The position numbers were made by a program, and so were the translations under genes. A model generated the notes under the pieces. The model was not told the origin of the DNA, searched no databases, and worked only from the letters and a program-made list of their open reading frames with translations. This document shows, piece by piece, positions 24,245-29,955 of a stretch of DNA of 64,000 bases; the first letter of the stretch is position 1; each line of letters opens with the position of its first letter. The stretch is from Polyodon spathula (Eukaryota; Chordata; Actinopteri; Acipenseriformes; Polyodontidae), in the NCBI RefSeq assembly GCF_017654505.1, contig NC_054558.1, positions 7,106,798-7,170,797 on the forward strand. The letters run 5' to 3'.

Positions 24245-24846
24245 TCGGAGTTGCTTTTAATATGGAGGATTCACAAACCTCCCAACCTCACTGTGACCCT
24301 GACACTACCCAAAGTTGTATATATATTATTTTTATTATCTCAGAAGCAGCCAATCTTCTTTGACCCCTTTTTTAACATGACTAATTACAACAAAAAATAA
24401 AAGGGGAAAAAGGTCCTGCGATTACACTGCCATCATTCATCTACACTTCTAAAGATTTAGACTGACAGCAGAAAAACAGATGGACATGCACTGCATTGTT
24501 GTCAAAAGCCACCTGAGGCACACAGGTACCTGGTGACATTGCTACGCTTGTCAAATCAACAAAGCCACATAGTACAGCTCAAGCACTTAGTCACGTTCAT
24601 CAAAACAACAACAATTACTCTTTATAGGTTTCTGGAGCCTTAATGCAGTCTTACGCCTTGCTATTCTCAACTTTTACAATTCCCTTGCCCAACAAAAAAA
24701 AAATTACCCCCAAAAGGTAAACAAATAAATATAGACACAAAGCACCATTCCATAAAACTGACTAACCCTAAAAAAATGTCACCTGCTGTTTTTGTTCAAA
24801 TGTTGCTTTGCCAGGACTAAACGGTCCTAACTGAAGCAGACAAGTA

Positions 24847-24895
<49 letters not shown>

Positions 24896-27800
24896 TCCTC
24901 AGGCTACTGTCAGCTTACACCTATACAGCATGTGAATCTGGACCACAAATACAGTCCCACCAATCAGAGATCTATGTTTTGATTTACAGTCAAATCTGTT
25001 TGTTTCCACCTTCTTGCAGACTGACACGGAATCACGAACAAAGACACACATGATAAACTGCATGAGAATGTTAGTTAATACTGCATTGGAAAACAACATT
25101 TGGTAGAGTGAGAAGAGACAGTAGAGCAAATACTTCAGCAAATATAATTTGCTGGTAACTTCAATGGCATCTTACAGGCATGCCCTGGTCATGTGATGCT
25201 GTTCTGTTCCATGTGCATCTTTTACTGTCCTGTTAAATACTTTTGAACTAGCTTGCTCAACTAATCTATTTTTTTTTTTAAATCACCCTGTTAAACATCA
25301 TATATAAATAAGACACTGCATGCACGCGCACACTGCTTTTCTTTAAGCAAAGTGGCCTCTATTTCAAATCCTTACAGAGAACCATTTAAAAAGTCAACAC
25401 TCCAGTGAAGAAATGACTTAATAGCTAAGAACCTCCAGGCTGCTTCTCGGTGTTTCGTAAATTTACCAGTTTTGTTTTCAGTTAACAAAAATGGGTGTAA
25501 ACCAGTAAAAAGCTTTTATAACTGGCAGTTCAGCAAGTCATTGTCAACAGTTTCTGTACTCAATGGTTATTTGTCATAAACACAGTTTTAATAGACCGCT
25601 ACGGTGTGTGTATGAAGACAAAGGGAGGGCGGTAAGGCAGGGACAGACACAGAACCTATATTTAAGCTGATGCTTGTAACCAAGCCCATGTCACACTGGG
25701 TCGCGACCTGGTGTCATGCGGGTCGGTTAAGCGTTTTTTTTTGAAGAAGCAGGGCCAACCCGGGTAAAAGAAGCAAGTATGCAATGCCCCAGAAGCAGCA
25801 ACAATGACTTGACCACACTTTCATCTGCTTTTAATCCGTCTCTGCACTGGACTGGCATCCTGTGAAATCCTTCAGCCAGCCTCTCGCTAACTGCTTCTTA
25901 CAGACGCTTCCATACAACCTTCTCTAGATTGAATTGTCGGCCAAAATGTCGATTAGAGCAAATGTTTCTTTAAGTCACGCCACGCCATCCCTGTAGTAAT
26001 CTGGCTCAGGGTGTGTCTCAAGCAATAAACTATGAATAAACAGAAGTGTTTCTCAAGTTCCTTGCGGAAGTGAAAAGTTTATGCAGGCGTGGCTGTGTTA
26101 CTTTTGATTACAAGCACCCACCATGCGTTTTGTATCAGTCGACCCGGGTTAAACCTTGTTGACCCACATCCTGAGGTGGGTCACTTGATAACCTGGGTCG
26201 AACTAAGATCGAACCGGGTATGTGGTTTCACACTATGCAGGATTGTGACCTGGTTCGCCAGAACCCGGGTTTAGACCCAGGTAAGATCGCCAGTGTGAAG
26301 GGGCTTAAGGGACATTTTTCTTTTATTGTATGCTGTGCACCATTGTACTGAACTAGCCTGCTGGGTAAACATGACTCGACTTACTGAAAAATAAGCTTTC
26401 TCCCGTTACTTAAAACTCTGTTCCAGTTATTTCATATCTCTTCTGTAGTGTTCTCATTTGTATCAGAGGTTCTAGTACTGTTGTCACGTGCCAGTGCCTG
26501 TCATCGTCCTTTCAGAATGACACATCTTTATCTACATCTGTGTCTTGAAAAATGCATTATAAAACAAAACATAATTGAAGGGTGTGTTGAAAAACCTCTG
26601 CAAGTTAGATCAGAACGCTGCACCCAAAAAAAAAAAAAAAAGTTAACAAAACAAAGAAACATTAACACAAAGCCACATCTGATTAGCACCTTGTTAAAAA
26701 GCTGTTATCAATATCCCTGGCTTGGCAGGGATGTGTGTGGGCTGGAGGATGAATCAAACACAAACCTGCCGCAGTTTCAGGCAAGCACTGCAGCCAGGCA
26801 GTCAGCCGGCTTCCTTCTTTACTGAACTACAGTATTCTCTACCCTCAGTGCTCTCCATTTCATTAGTGACTAGATCATAGAGTCCGGGCTTCACTGTGGA
26901 ACAAACTAGACACACCTGCTGTTGTAATTCCATGCTGAATAAAGCACATCTGTGACTAAACTCACTGTAAAACCTTAACGTCTGCTCTCTTACATACCTA
27001 TAACCCTGCTACTCTAAACCCTCTGATAAGCTTGTCCCATATATGCCCAGTCCTAGTCAGTTGTAAGCACCCGTATTTCAAAGCGAATTACTGAATTACA
27101 TTGCGTACCTTTGTAGTAAAAGAGACAGCGGTCCGTCAAGACAAACCAGCGCTTATTCCACTGCTTCACTCCATTGCTGGCCTACAAGAGACAGGGATAG
27201 AGACTTTGTAAACCATGGGTATACAGCACAGCTAATCCAAATGGGCATTTGAAAGACACAGCAGTCTCAGAAGAAACACAACGCAGCCAATAAAGTCTGT
27301 AACACTTTGTTGTGTCTCTAATTACTGTGTATTTACAGAATAGTTACTTAGTAAATACATGTTAATTTACACAACTACATTGTTATTACGCATAGCTACA
27401 ATGTACTTAATGTATAAATCCTTTTGCACAGCAAATGGTTAGTGGTTAGGGTTGGGGGGGTACGGTTAGGGTTAGAGCTATATCATACATGTACAGATTA
27501 AGTACATTGTAACTTTGCATAATACCACTGTAATTATGTATAAGTACACATGTATTTACTAAGTAAGTACTATGTAAATACACAGCAATTAGAGGCAATT
27601 AATCTAAAGTGTTACCAGAAGCAAAGGATTACTGAGGTACCTGTTTGTAGAGCCAGCCCTGCTTCATGACCTCTGCCTTGGGGTTCCTACGCATGGAATT
27701 GGAGCGCTTCCCAAAAGTGACGGCTTTCTTCGAGGAGCGTGAGGCCTGGGGGGGGGGGGGGGGGGGGGACCAACTTCCTTTACTGTTTTCAATACTTTCT

Positions 27801-29136
27801 ATTATTCCCCACCTAAAACTCACATAGGCACTCCCAAAAAGAAGCATCAGTGTAATGCATTATACTAATTCAAAACAGAACAAAGACAAAGGCAGCTGTT
27901 TTACACTGATAACGTAATACATTTACTCTGGAGGTAGGGGAAAGACATTGAGATTGCTCACCCTGCCATTGGGCTCCAGGTCTGATACCATGCCGTGACT
28001 GGATGTGCTCTCACTGGTGATGCTTACTGGCCGATTACCACTCATGTCCGGGTTCGAGCTGTGAGACACACGTGTAGGACAAGTGACTTCACACAAGCAC
28101 TTCTACACACAACAGAGCTGCCTATAGGCTAAAATACACTCTGTTAATTCACAATTAGGACATGTTGACAGTACATGTACTATACTTTACTGTATATGGA
28201 CTCTTCACTAATTCACCAGTTTGAATATTTCACAATGTATTTAAAGAATTTTTTGATATAGGTTATAGGACGGTAAGCGCGCTTTTTAAGAGAATGTCAG
28301 TTTTTCGCCTGTTTCTCTTTAATGAATATGCAGTCCTCAGAAGCATAGCCAAAGAACTAGAAATTCTAGGTTAAGAGTGTTTTTTTTTCTTGTTGTTTTT
28401 ATTTTTAAAATGGTTGGAGTCTGTTTCTTTTAAAACAAGTTTACGAGGAGTATTTCAATTAACACCCTCAGGCAAAACATTCAGCTGAAACATCCGCTCT
28501 CATCCAACAGAACGTGGAGCCCAGGAATGCGAATGAGTCTTGAGCTGACGAGCAACAACACGAACCCCCTAGAGGAGGGGGTGGGTTATGGTTAGGGTTT
28601 GGGGGGGGTACATTTCAGTGTGCTCGGGTAACTAAGTAACAGGATGCACATGGATCTGGCAGAGTGCGTCTATTCATTCGGCATGTCTAAATATATGTCT
28701 ATAATATGACTTTGATACCTTCGTATAACTGTGTATAAAATTCATCATCTCTGTCACACAAGAGACTGCAAGGGGATCCATTCTCAACAGGATTAGAGTC
28801 AGGCATCAAACACTCGTAAAGAAGCCTATTCAGGTATTTTTAGGGCATGCAAACATTTCTAATGCAATGAGATACACATATTAACTGCTGCACGCTGGTA
28901 CCTTTGCTGTAGGTCACATGGTCTGATTGTAGATAGACTATTTGAGAGATTTTGAACTACAAGACTGAAGTGATTCAGTACCACAGCAACTTTTACACTA
29001 TAGCATTGTCGTTTTAATGCCAAGCTTTTACAATGTCCTATTGTTAGCGAGTCTGCATATAATGCACAGTTCATAGCCTACCTCTGTAGAGCGCTTTGTG
29101 ATGGTGGTCCACTATGAAAGGCGCTATATAAAAATA

Positions 29137-29209
<73 letters not shown>

Positions 29210-29955
29210 AAAGTGTTGAATCTGTAAAAAGGATTCAGTGTCAATTGTTGCTCGGCACAGCTCAATGTAAGGAGCTACCAGGGTATTTAAATAAGCCTTT
29301 TATTCTTCAGGATTATTAACCAGTTATTATATTTAAAGATGGTCTTAGTAGTTAATAAACTGCTAACTCTGCATATTCCTATTCGTTTGTTAAAGATCAG
29401 AAAATGCAGAACTCTTAGACGTTCCAAAAAATGTGTCTTAAAGGCTGAAATTTTTGCTGCTGCGCTCCTCGTGTGTGGAACTCTCTTCCAGCTGACATTA
29501 GGCAATTTGAAACATTGTACTCTTTTAAGCCTGAATTGAAAACATCCTTTTTTTCAGGTGCTTTTATATAACTGGCTGTAGCTGGAGTGTACTACACATG
29601 TGAGCTCTCTCGTTTTGTTTTTAACTCTGTACTGTGCCCTGGGTTGCTATAGCGTCAAGGTCACTATGTAAAAATACATTTGTATTTTATTATATTGTAT
29701 TAAGAGACCGGTTAACAGGCTTCTTCCAATGAACAAGATCATTTTTTTTTCCTTTCTGGAGAATACTTTGGCGCTAAACTGCTTCAGTGTAATTCATGTA
29801 TTTATTTATTATCAGTAAAGGTGTGTGATTTTAGTTGCTGCTGTTGTTTTTTCTTTGTCTTGTGAACTCACAGTAGTTGCTGCTGCAGTTTGTGTGTCTC
29901 CTCTGTGTTGAGGTGGTTCACTGGGTGTCTAAACGTGCTGCTCCGGTCATTGTGG
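5537..29955 (-). CDS. plekha6: plekha6: pleckstrin homology domain-containing family A member 6 (24 exons assembled; 5' end not found)
   Basis: A scaffold protein of the WW-PLEKHA group (PLEKHA5/6/7). From family knowledge, its PH domain binds phosphoinositides, its WW region recruits PDZD11, and the protein works at cell junctions and in membrane trafficking. The spliced frame shows the distal half of a WW domain (HNDRSSTFRHPV), a short linker, then from Met at 28045: PH domain at about residues 57-157, basic Ser/Pro-rich middle at about 160-490, helical/coiled-coil region at about 518-705, proline-rich segment near 752-808, and a conserved tail ending FMKV. Every junction is GT-AG and every phase agrees. 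The Met-initiated form is 1,106 aa; human PLEKHA6 is about 1,048 from memory. Hallmarks include GVKQWNKRWFVLTDRCLFYY, NPSRGTDTAKYR and EKRIEISCALATEASRR. The upstream WW exon is not recognised here, so the true start probably lies past the right edge. Confidence 0.96.
5725..5763. other. Perfect hairpin: 16-bp arms, 7-nt loop
   Basis: GTTGACTGTACTCTAC at 5725-5740 and its exact reverse complement at 5748-5763 flank a TTTACAG loop. It lies in the last coding intron of plekha6, about 90 nt upstream of the exon 24 acceptor. It is probably a folded element in the pre-mRNA or a small palindrome scar. Confidence 0.9.
6405..6547 (-). CDS. plekha6: plekha6 coding exon 23
   Basis: Acceptor CATCAG at 6553-6548, donor CTG|GTGAGG at 6405/6404. 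Residues 1027-1075. The sequence LQNIVPLLDG, then EQEKRIEISCALATEASRR, matches the human tail. Reading on through the donor gives only GEETSQL and a stop, so a retained intron would still make a near-complete protein with a different C-terminus. An alternative acceptor (TTTACAG) lies 7 nt inside but breaks the frame. Confidence 0.93.
6550..7107. repeat. VNTR: 18 x 31 bp, abutting a plekha6 splice acceptor
   Basis: Exactly 18 units of 31 bp with no indels (18 x 31 = 558). Two unit types differ at the head (GATCACAGG and GAGAACAGG), followed by GGGAGGGGAGCGGAATGGGGT. On the gene strand each unit is a C/T-rich tract. The first unit's first base is the C of the exon 23 acceptor CAG, so the repeat supplies the polypyrimidine region. 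The plus strand is rich in G-runs and could form G-quadruplexes. Confidence 0.96.
7108..7625 (-). other. plekha6: plekha6 intron, AT-rich remainder
   Basis: AT-rich intronic DNA between the 31-bp VNTR and exon 22. I see nothing recognisable in it. Confidence 0.6.
7626..7759 (-). CDS. plekha6: plekha6 coding exon 22
   Basis: Acceptor CCCCAG at 7765-7760, donor CCAA|GTATGC at 7626/7625. Residues 983 to part of 1027. LSTPDKVPIPERYLD then KVQRIKTLIAKS is almost the human sequence. Phase 0 in, phase 2 out. Confidence 0.95.
7852..8004 (-). CDS. plekha6: plekha6 coding exon 21
   Basis: Acceptor GCGCAG, donor GAG|GTTAGT. Residues 932-982: VRRRLTSHEVDIKDLEAAVR then SPREEIARLRRVEIEPEHYN, matching human HEVDISNLEAALR and TPREEIARLRKMELEPQHYD. 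Phase 0 at both ends. Confidence 0.95.
8308..8484 (-). CDS. plekha6: plekha6 coding exon 20
   Basis: Acceptor CTACAG, donor GTG|GTACGA. Residues 873-931: ERPKSAVFPAEVKMKMSVKE, then IKRHQSSSMREKRNSLQLSN. Human has ERPKSAVFPGEGKVKMSVEE and RRHQSGSMREKRRSLQL, so this is a strongly conserved basic block. Confidence 0.95.
8614..8723 (-). CDS. plekha6: plekha6 coding exon 19
   Basis: Acceptor CTGCAG, donor CAG|GTAAGA. Residues 836-872: AGVIPPRTKSPFKEETSSPS then DNIKLHNGHISQ. The GVIPPRTKSP start matches human GVVPPRTKSP; the rest is diverged. Phase 1 in, phase 0 out. Confidence 0.92.
8724..9366 (-). other. plekha6: plekha6 intron between exons 18 and 19
   Basis: A 643-nt intron. Apart from the ACTACATTTCCCAG motif at 8919-8939 I see nothing notable. 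Confidence 0.7.
8919..8939. promoter_or_regulatory. ZNF143/THAP11-like motif (ACTACATTTCCCAG)
   Basis: GAACTACATTTCCCAGGATAC resembles the SBS-type ZNF143/THAP11 element (ACTACAATTCCCAGAATGC). It lies within a plekha6 intron. Similar strings also occur in ends of hAT-type repeats, so a repeat origin is as likely as a regulatory role. Confidence 0.3.
9367..9448 (-). CDS. plekha6: plekha6 coding exon 18
   Basis: Acceptor TTTGCAG, donor AAAG|GTAGGA. Residues 809-836: SKFSFRSDTPPAEKPSPGES then ELNNQNK. Conservation is weak, but human has a comparable DTPRD...ALNKV stretch, and borders and phase (0 in, 1 out) fit its neighbours. Confidence 0.8.
9954..9991. repeat. (CA)n microsatellite
   Basis: CA dinucleotide run in a plekha6 intron, followed by non-repetitive DNA up to the 21-bp VNTR. 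Confidence 0.95.
10106..10457. repeat. VNTR: about 17 x 21 bp
   Basis: Sixteen full units and one partial unit of GTGTACAATGACAACGCTGCA with a few substitutions (GTGAACAATG, GCTGCT, AATGCT). The period is a multiple of 3 and the unit lacks stops in most frames, so long heptapeptide-repeat ORFs appear on both strands (YNDNAAV, ALSLYTA, CHCTLQR). It lies within an intron, so these are not expected to be proteins. Confidence 0.97.
10755..10925 (-). CDS. plekha6: plekha6 coding exon 17 (proline-rich)
   Basis: Acceptor CTTTAG, donor GAG|GTACCG. Residues 752-808: DMGPPRPPLPKSYLPLESLL, then TPPSVPPLPLENTLWLSSRA and an acidic NSENEEERGLGE. The proline-rich start is a plausible SH3/WW ligand region, and related GPPRPPLP-type segments occur in PLEKHA family members. 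Phase 0 at both ends, so the exon could be skipped without a frameshift. Confidence 0.85.
10926..11652 (-). other. plekha6: plekha6 intron between exons 16 and 17
   Basis: Contains a short (AAGC)n-like run near 11422-11450. I see nothing else. Confidence 0.7.
11653..11792 (-). CDS. plekha6: plekha6 coding exon 16
   Basis: Acceptor CTCTCAG, donor GAG|GTGAGT. Residues 705-751: TSGASGSFSTNSPASPLSSV, SLTSPLSPFSPVSGSQGSPI, KQVIIE. Human has SPASPLSSASLTSPLSPFSLVSGSQGSP, split here as two blocks. A Ser/Pro-rich, probably phosphorylated, disordered segment. Confidence 0.95.
11793..12321 (-). other. plekha6: plekha6 intron between exons 15 and 16
   Basis: Unique-looking intronic DNA. A long plus-strand ORF overlapping it (from 11962) has no family features and is a chance frame. 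Confidence 0.7.
12322..12433 (-). CDS. plekha6: plekha6 coding exon 15
   Basis: Acceptor GTTTCAG, donor AGAG|GTAACG. Residues 668-705: NELLHRHTQKEFWRIQDVLE then GLHKNNPSRGTDTAKYR. The WRIQDV-EGL-KNNPSRGTDTAK block is the strongest family signature outside the PH domain. Phase 0 in, 1 out. Confidence 0.97.
12434..13301 (-). other. plekha6: plekha6 intron between exons 14 and 15
   Basis: A short A-run near 12962-12975; otherwise no repeat or motif that I recognise. Confidence 0.7.
13302..13397 (-). CDS. plekha6: plekha6 coding exon 14
   Basis: Acceptor CCACAG, donor CAG|GTAAAC. Residues 636-667: VLATAQMEFEVLEDEVGAVH then SDLWEQLHAGGQ. Human has STIEYEHLESEVSALHDDLWEQL. Part of the coiled-coil region. 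Confidence 0.93.
13807..13956 (-). CDS. plekha6: plekha6 coding exon 13
   Basis: Acceptor CCTTAG, donor AGT|GTAAGA. Residues 586-635: DGLEGALVATHQELDLYRNQ then KKEALQNQLINIRGELSQAS. Human has ALMGTHQELEMF and KKDSLQNQLINIRVELSQAT. Heptad-like leucines fit a coiled coil. Confidence 0.95.
14206..14286 (-). CDS. plekha6: plekha6 coding exon 12
   Basis: Acceptor CCTTCAG, donor AAG|GTAACC. Residues 559-585: KLLGQLCEQNRILKDKEATV then QSLRVDK. Human has KLLGKLCEQNKVVREQDRLVQ. The (CT)n on the gene strand just upstream extends its pyrimidine tract. Confidence 0.95.
14306..14374. repeat. (GA)n microsatellite next to the exon 12 acceptor
   Basis: About 34 GA units, (CT)n on the gene strand, ending 17 nt from the acceptor of plekha6 exon 12. 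It therefore forms a long variable pyrimidine tract. Confidence 0.96.
14455..14465. repeat. G11 homopolymer (C11 in the transcript)
   Basis: Eleven G on the plus strand; in plekha6 pre-mRNA this is C11 beginning a few bases after the exon 11 donor (GAT|GTAAGAA). Confidence 0.9.
14473..14541 (-). CDS. plekha6: plekha6 coding exon 11
   Basis: Acceptor CATGTAG, donor GAT|GTAAGA. Residues 536-558: VSPYHEVYRDMLPAYKTNEI then DID. Human has VPPYPEVFRESLHTYKLNEQDTD. Phase 0 at both ends. Confidence 0.93.
14542..16020 (-). other. plekha6: plekha6 intron between exons 10 and 11
   Basis: A 1.5-kb intron with a compound TA/CA microsatellite. As I remember it, human PLEKHA6 has an extra segment (MSESETLISMVNRM...) at this joint. 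I searched by eye and did not find it; the joint is in frame without it. Confidence 0.65.
15667..15746. repeat. Compound (TA)n(CA)n microsatellite
   Basis: A TA tract runs straight into a CA tract. Confidence 0.96.
16021..16074 (-). CDS. plekha6: plekha6 coding exon 10
   Basis: Acceptor GCTCAG, donor CAG|GTAGGC. Residues 518-535: EDILDLQLQRNLEYLDQQ, against human DELLDLQLQRNLEYLDQQ. Only 54 nt, phase 0 at both ends, start of the helical region. Confidence 0.96.
16264..16350 (-). CDS. plekha6: plekha6 coding exon 9
   Basis: Acceptor GTCTAG, donor ATG|GTAAGT. Residues 489-517: YEYPRDRRSITQEMYRYNYP then ASPSLQDKM. Human has YDYLGDRRPVPAGLFPYNYPPSPTVHDKM. Confidence 0.95.
16351..16718 (-). other. 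plekha6: plekha6 intron between exons 8 and 9
   Basis: A 368-nt AT-rich intron; nothing notable seen. Confidence 0.75.
16719..17250 (-). CDS. plekha6: plekha6 coding exon 8 (large central exon)
   Basis: Acceptor CTGTAG, donor AAG|GTAATT. Residues 311-488, 532 nt. It contains PTEYYGVYGPQFVNEYG, YPPGVRPDSICSESGFEG, WAMEDRRRSLRDG, LHHLSLHPRSRSVPRSASSS, TFSPVRSPSARFERG and IYADPAAHTMRRSISSPK. The Tyr-rich start and the IYADPAA-MRRSISSPK end are PLEKHA6 landmarks. Basic and Ser-rich, probably disordered and phosphorylated. Confidence 0.97.
17365..17376. repeat. G12 homopolymer in a 170-nt intron
   Basis: Twelve G on the plus strand, C12 in the plekha6 transcript, within the short intron between exons 7 and 8. 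Confidence 0.9.
17421..17873 (-). CDS. plekha6: plekha6 coding exon 7
   Basis: Acceptor CTTCAG, donor ATAG|GTAAGA. Residues 160-311, just after the PH domain. It starts NNSENIPP (human DSENVPP), has RGEGDGRGAEI (human RGEGDGRGCEK), QCQPNGWGGH (human QPAQPNGWQYH), and ends AQRKSSMTKLQQWVNERRIV then PPPGDLH (human AQRKSSMNQLQQWVNLRRGVPPPEDLR). Ends conserved, middle diverged. Confidence 0.96.
17874..18805 (-). other. plekha6: plekha6 intron between exons 6 and 7
   Basis: Unique-looking intronic DNA with short poly-T runs near 18248 and 18659. Nothing else recognised. Confidence 0.7.
18806..18921 (-). CDS. plekha6: plekha6 coding exon 6 (PH domain C-terminal part)
   Basis: Acceptor GTCCGCAG, donor CAGAG|GTACAA. 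Residues 122-160: AEHAGVRTYFFSAESQEEQE then TWVRAMSEAAQVHIQPTQ. Human has AEHAGVRTYFFSAESPEEQEAWIQAMGEAARVQIPPAQ. The final PH helix with its Trp (TWVRAM) is intact. A second, stronger-looking acceptor lies 66 nt upstream (see 18922-18987). Confidence 0.96.
18922..18987 (-). CDS. plekha6: Alternative in-frame 5' extension of exon 6 (22 residues inside the PH domain)
   Basis: A second acceptor (pyrimidine-rich, ending CTGTTGCAG) lies exactly 66 nt upstream of the conserved AEHAG start. All 22 codons are open: ASWCREAEGYGHSNGSSSLC plus PQ. Its use would insert 22 residues into the PH domain between HAFK and AEHAG. The canonical human protein, as I recall it, lacks this insert. Confidence 0.4.
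18988..23405 (-). other. plekha6: plekha6 intron between exons 5 and 6
   Basis: About 4.5 kb of AT-rich intron with short A or T runs (21819, 22182, 22697). I see no embedded gene, and no transposon I can name. Plus and minus ORFs here are short and featureless. Confidence 0.6.
23406..23461. repeat. C-run plus (CACACC)n tract; G-rich in the transcript
   Basis: On the gene strand this is repeated GGGTGT followed by GT repeats and a run of about 11 G, starting about 25 nt after the exon 5 donor. It has enough G-runs to form an RNA G-quadruplex and to act as a G-run splicing enhancer. Confidence 0.9.
23487..23587 (-). CDS. plekha6: plekha6 coding exon 5 (PH domain middle)
   Basis: Acceptor CATCCAG, donor AAG|GTCAGT. 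Residues 88-121: DEKEEAVLGSIPLLSFWISL then LQPSDNINRKHAFK. Human has DEKEESILGSIPLLSFRVAAVQPSDNISRKHTFK. Here FRVAAV is replaced by FWISLL, a local change in an otherwise conserved strand. The donor is non-ideal (GTCAGT). Confidence 0.96.
24109..24242. repeat. Interrupted (CA)n microsatellite
   Basis: Several CA blocks split by CAGA/CATA variants, ending in a long pure CA run. Confidence 0.96.
24848..24894. repeat. (CA)n microsatellite
   Basis: Pure CA dinucleotide tract. Confidence 0.96.
25682..26306. mobile_element. Non-autonomous DNA transposon (MITE) with about 30-bp TIRs, possibly PIF/Harbinger-like
   Basis: The left end reads AAGCCCATGTCACACTGG and the right end, reverse-complemented, reads AAGCCCCTTCACACTGG. 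Both continue to ACCTGG about 30 bp in. The interior is rich in ACCCGGGT-like palindromic phrases near the right end. TIRs containing TTCACACTGG occur in Harbinger-type fish MITEs, but I could not identify a clean target-site duplication (right flank TTAA, left flank AACC), so the superfamily is tentative. There is no transposase ORF. It lies within a plekha6 intron. Confidence 0.65.
27109..27181 (-). CDS. plekha6: plekha6 coding exon 4 (PH domain)
   Basis: Acceptor CTTGTAG, donor AAAG|GTACGC. Residues 64-88: ASNGVKQWNKRWFVLTDRCL then FYYK. Human has ASSGVKQWNKRWFVLVDRCLFYYK. This is the core basic PH strand pair (K-x-W-x-x-R-W-F) that contacts phosphoinositides. Confidence 0.98.
27299..27615. 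mobile_element. Foldback MITE with long inverted arms
   Basis: Ends are GTAACACTTT and AAAGTGTTAC. The two arms (about 130 nt each) are imperfect inverted copies: TGTGTATTTACA, ACTTAGTAAATACATG and CAATGTACTTAAT recur in reverse complement. A centre with GGTTAGGGTT-type phrases separates them. It occupies about 317 of the 459 nt of the intron between two PH-domain exons and ends 25 nt from the exon 3 donor. Superfamily not assigned. Confidence 0.85.
27641..27745 (-). CDS. plekha6: plekha6 coding exon 3 (start of PH domain)
   Basis: Acceptor is a C-run ending CAG, donor CAG|GTACCT. Residues 29-63: ASRSSKKAVTFGKRSNSMRR then NPKAEVMKQGWLYKQ. Human has ARKAVAFGKRSHSMKRNPNAPVTKAGWLFKQ. The FGKRS-SM-RNP basic linker precedes the first PH strand. 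Confidence 0.97.
27748..27768. repeat. G21 homopolymer (C21 in the transcript) at a splice acceptor
   Basis: Twenty-one uninterrupted G on the plus strand. On the gene strand this is a C21 tract whose last C belongs to the CAG acceptor of exon 3. Confidence 0.93.
27962..28058 (-). CDS. plekha6: plekha6 coding exon 2 (with internal Met at 28045)
   Basis: Acceptor CTCACAG, donor AGG|GTGAGC. It reads SNPD then MSGNRPVSITSESTSSHGMV, SDLEPNGR. PLEKHA7 has NPHMSKQDRNQRPSSMVSET at this place, and the annotated human PLEKHA6 start MSNKTGGKRPA is similar to MSGNRPV. So this exon can be internal (WW form) or carry the start codon of a short form. It enters in phase 2, matching exon 1. Confidence 0.93.
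28059..29079 (-). other. plekha6: plekha6 intron between exons 1 and 2, left part
   Basis: Contains a short GGTTAGGGTTT/G-run phrase near 28590-28611, like the centre of the foldback MITE. Otherwise nothing recognised. Confidence 0.6.
29080..29206 (+). mobile_element. LINE/SINE 3' tail with (TTA)n
   Basis: CTGTAGAGCGCTTTGTGATG followed by AAAGGCGCTATATAAA and a (TTA)n tail is the typical 3' end of vertebrate non-LTR elements (RTE/L2/CR1-like and their SINEs). Only the tail is present. Confidence 0.65.
29222..29700 (+). mobile_element. Degraded non-LTR retrotransposon 3' end (LINE ORF2 C-terminus)
   Basis: A broken plus-strand frame reads KAEIFAAALLVCGTLFQL, which follows the common LINE ending F-AAPRLWNSLP (with VCGTLF where LWNSLP stands). 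LKHCTLLSLN then KHPFF corresponds to the ETL-SFKSKLKTFLF tail. Stops and substitutions show it is dead. An AT-rich tail ends near 29700. Confidence 0.5.
29872..29955 (-). CDS. plekha6: plekha6 exon 1 of those recognised (distal half of a WW domain)
   Basis: Acceptor TTTCCTTGCAG, donor ACT|GTGAGT, phase 2 at both ends. It reads HNDRSSTFRHPVNHLNTEET then HKLQQQLL, and exon 2 continues SNPDMS in frame. PLEKHA7's second WW domain ends HNQQTTAFRHPVTGQ, followed after a linker by NPHMS, so this exon is the end of the WW domain. As in PLEKHA7, the second signature Trp is Phe. The upstream exon must end in two bases (probably GA of Asp). Confidence 0.88.

Larger units (their letters stand above)
23588..25681 (-). 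other. plekha6: plekha6 intron between exons 4 and 5, left part
   Basis: Intronic DNA carrying two long CA tracts; no genes recognised. Confidence 0.65.
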
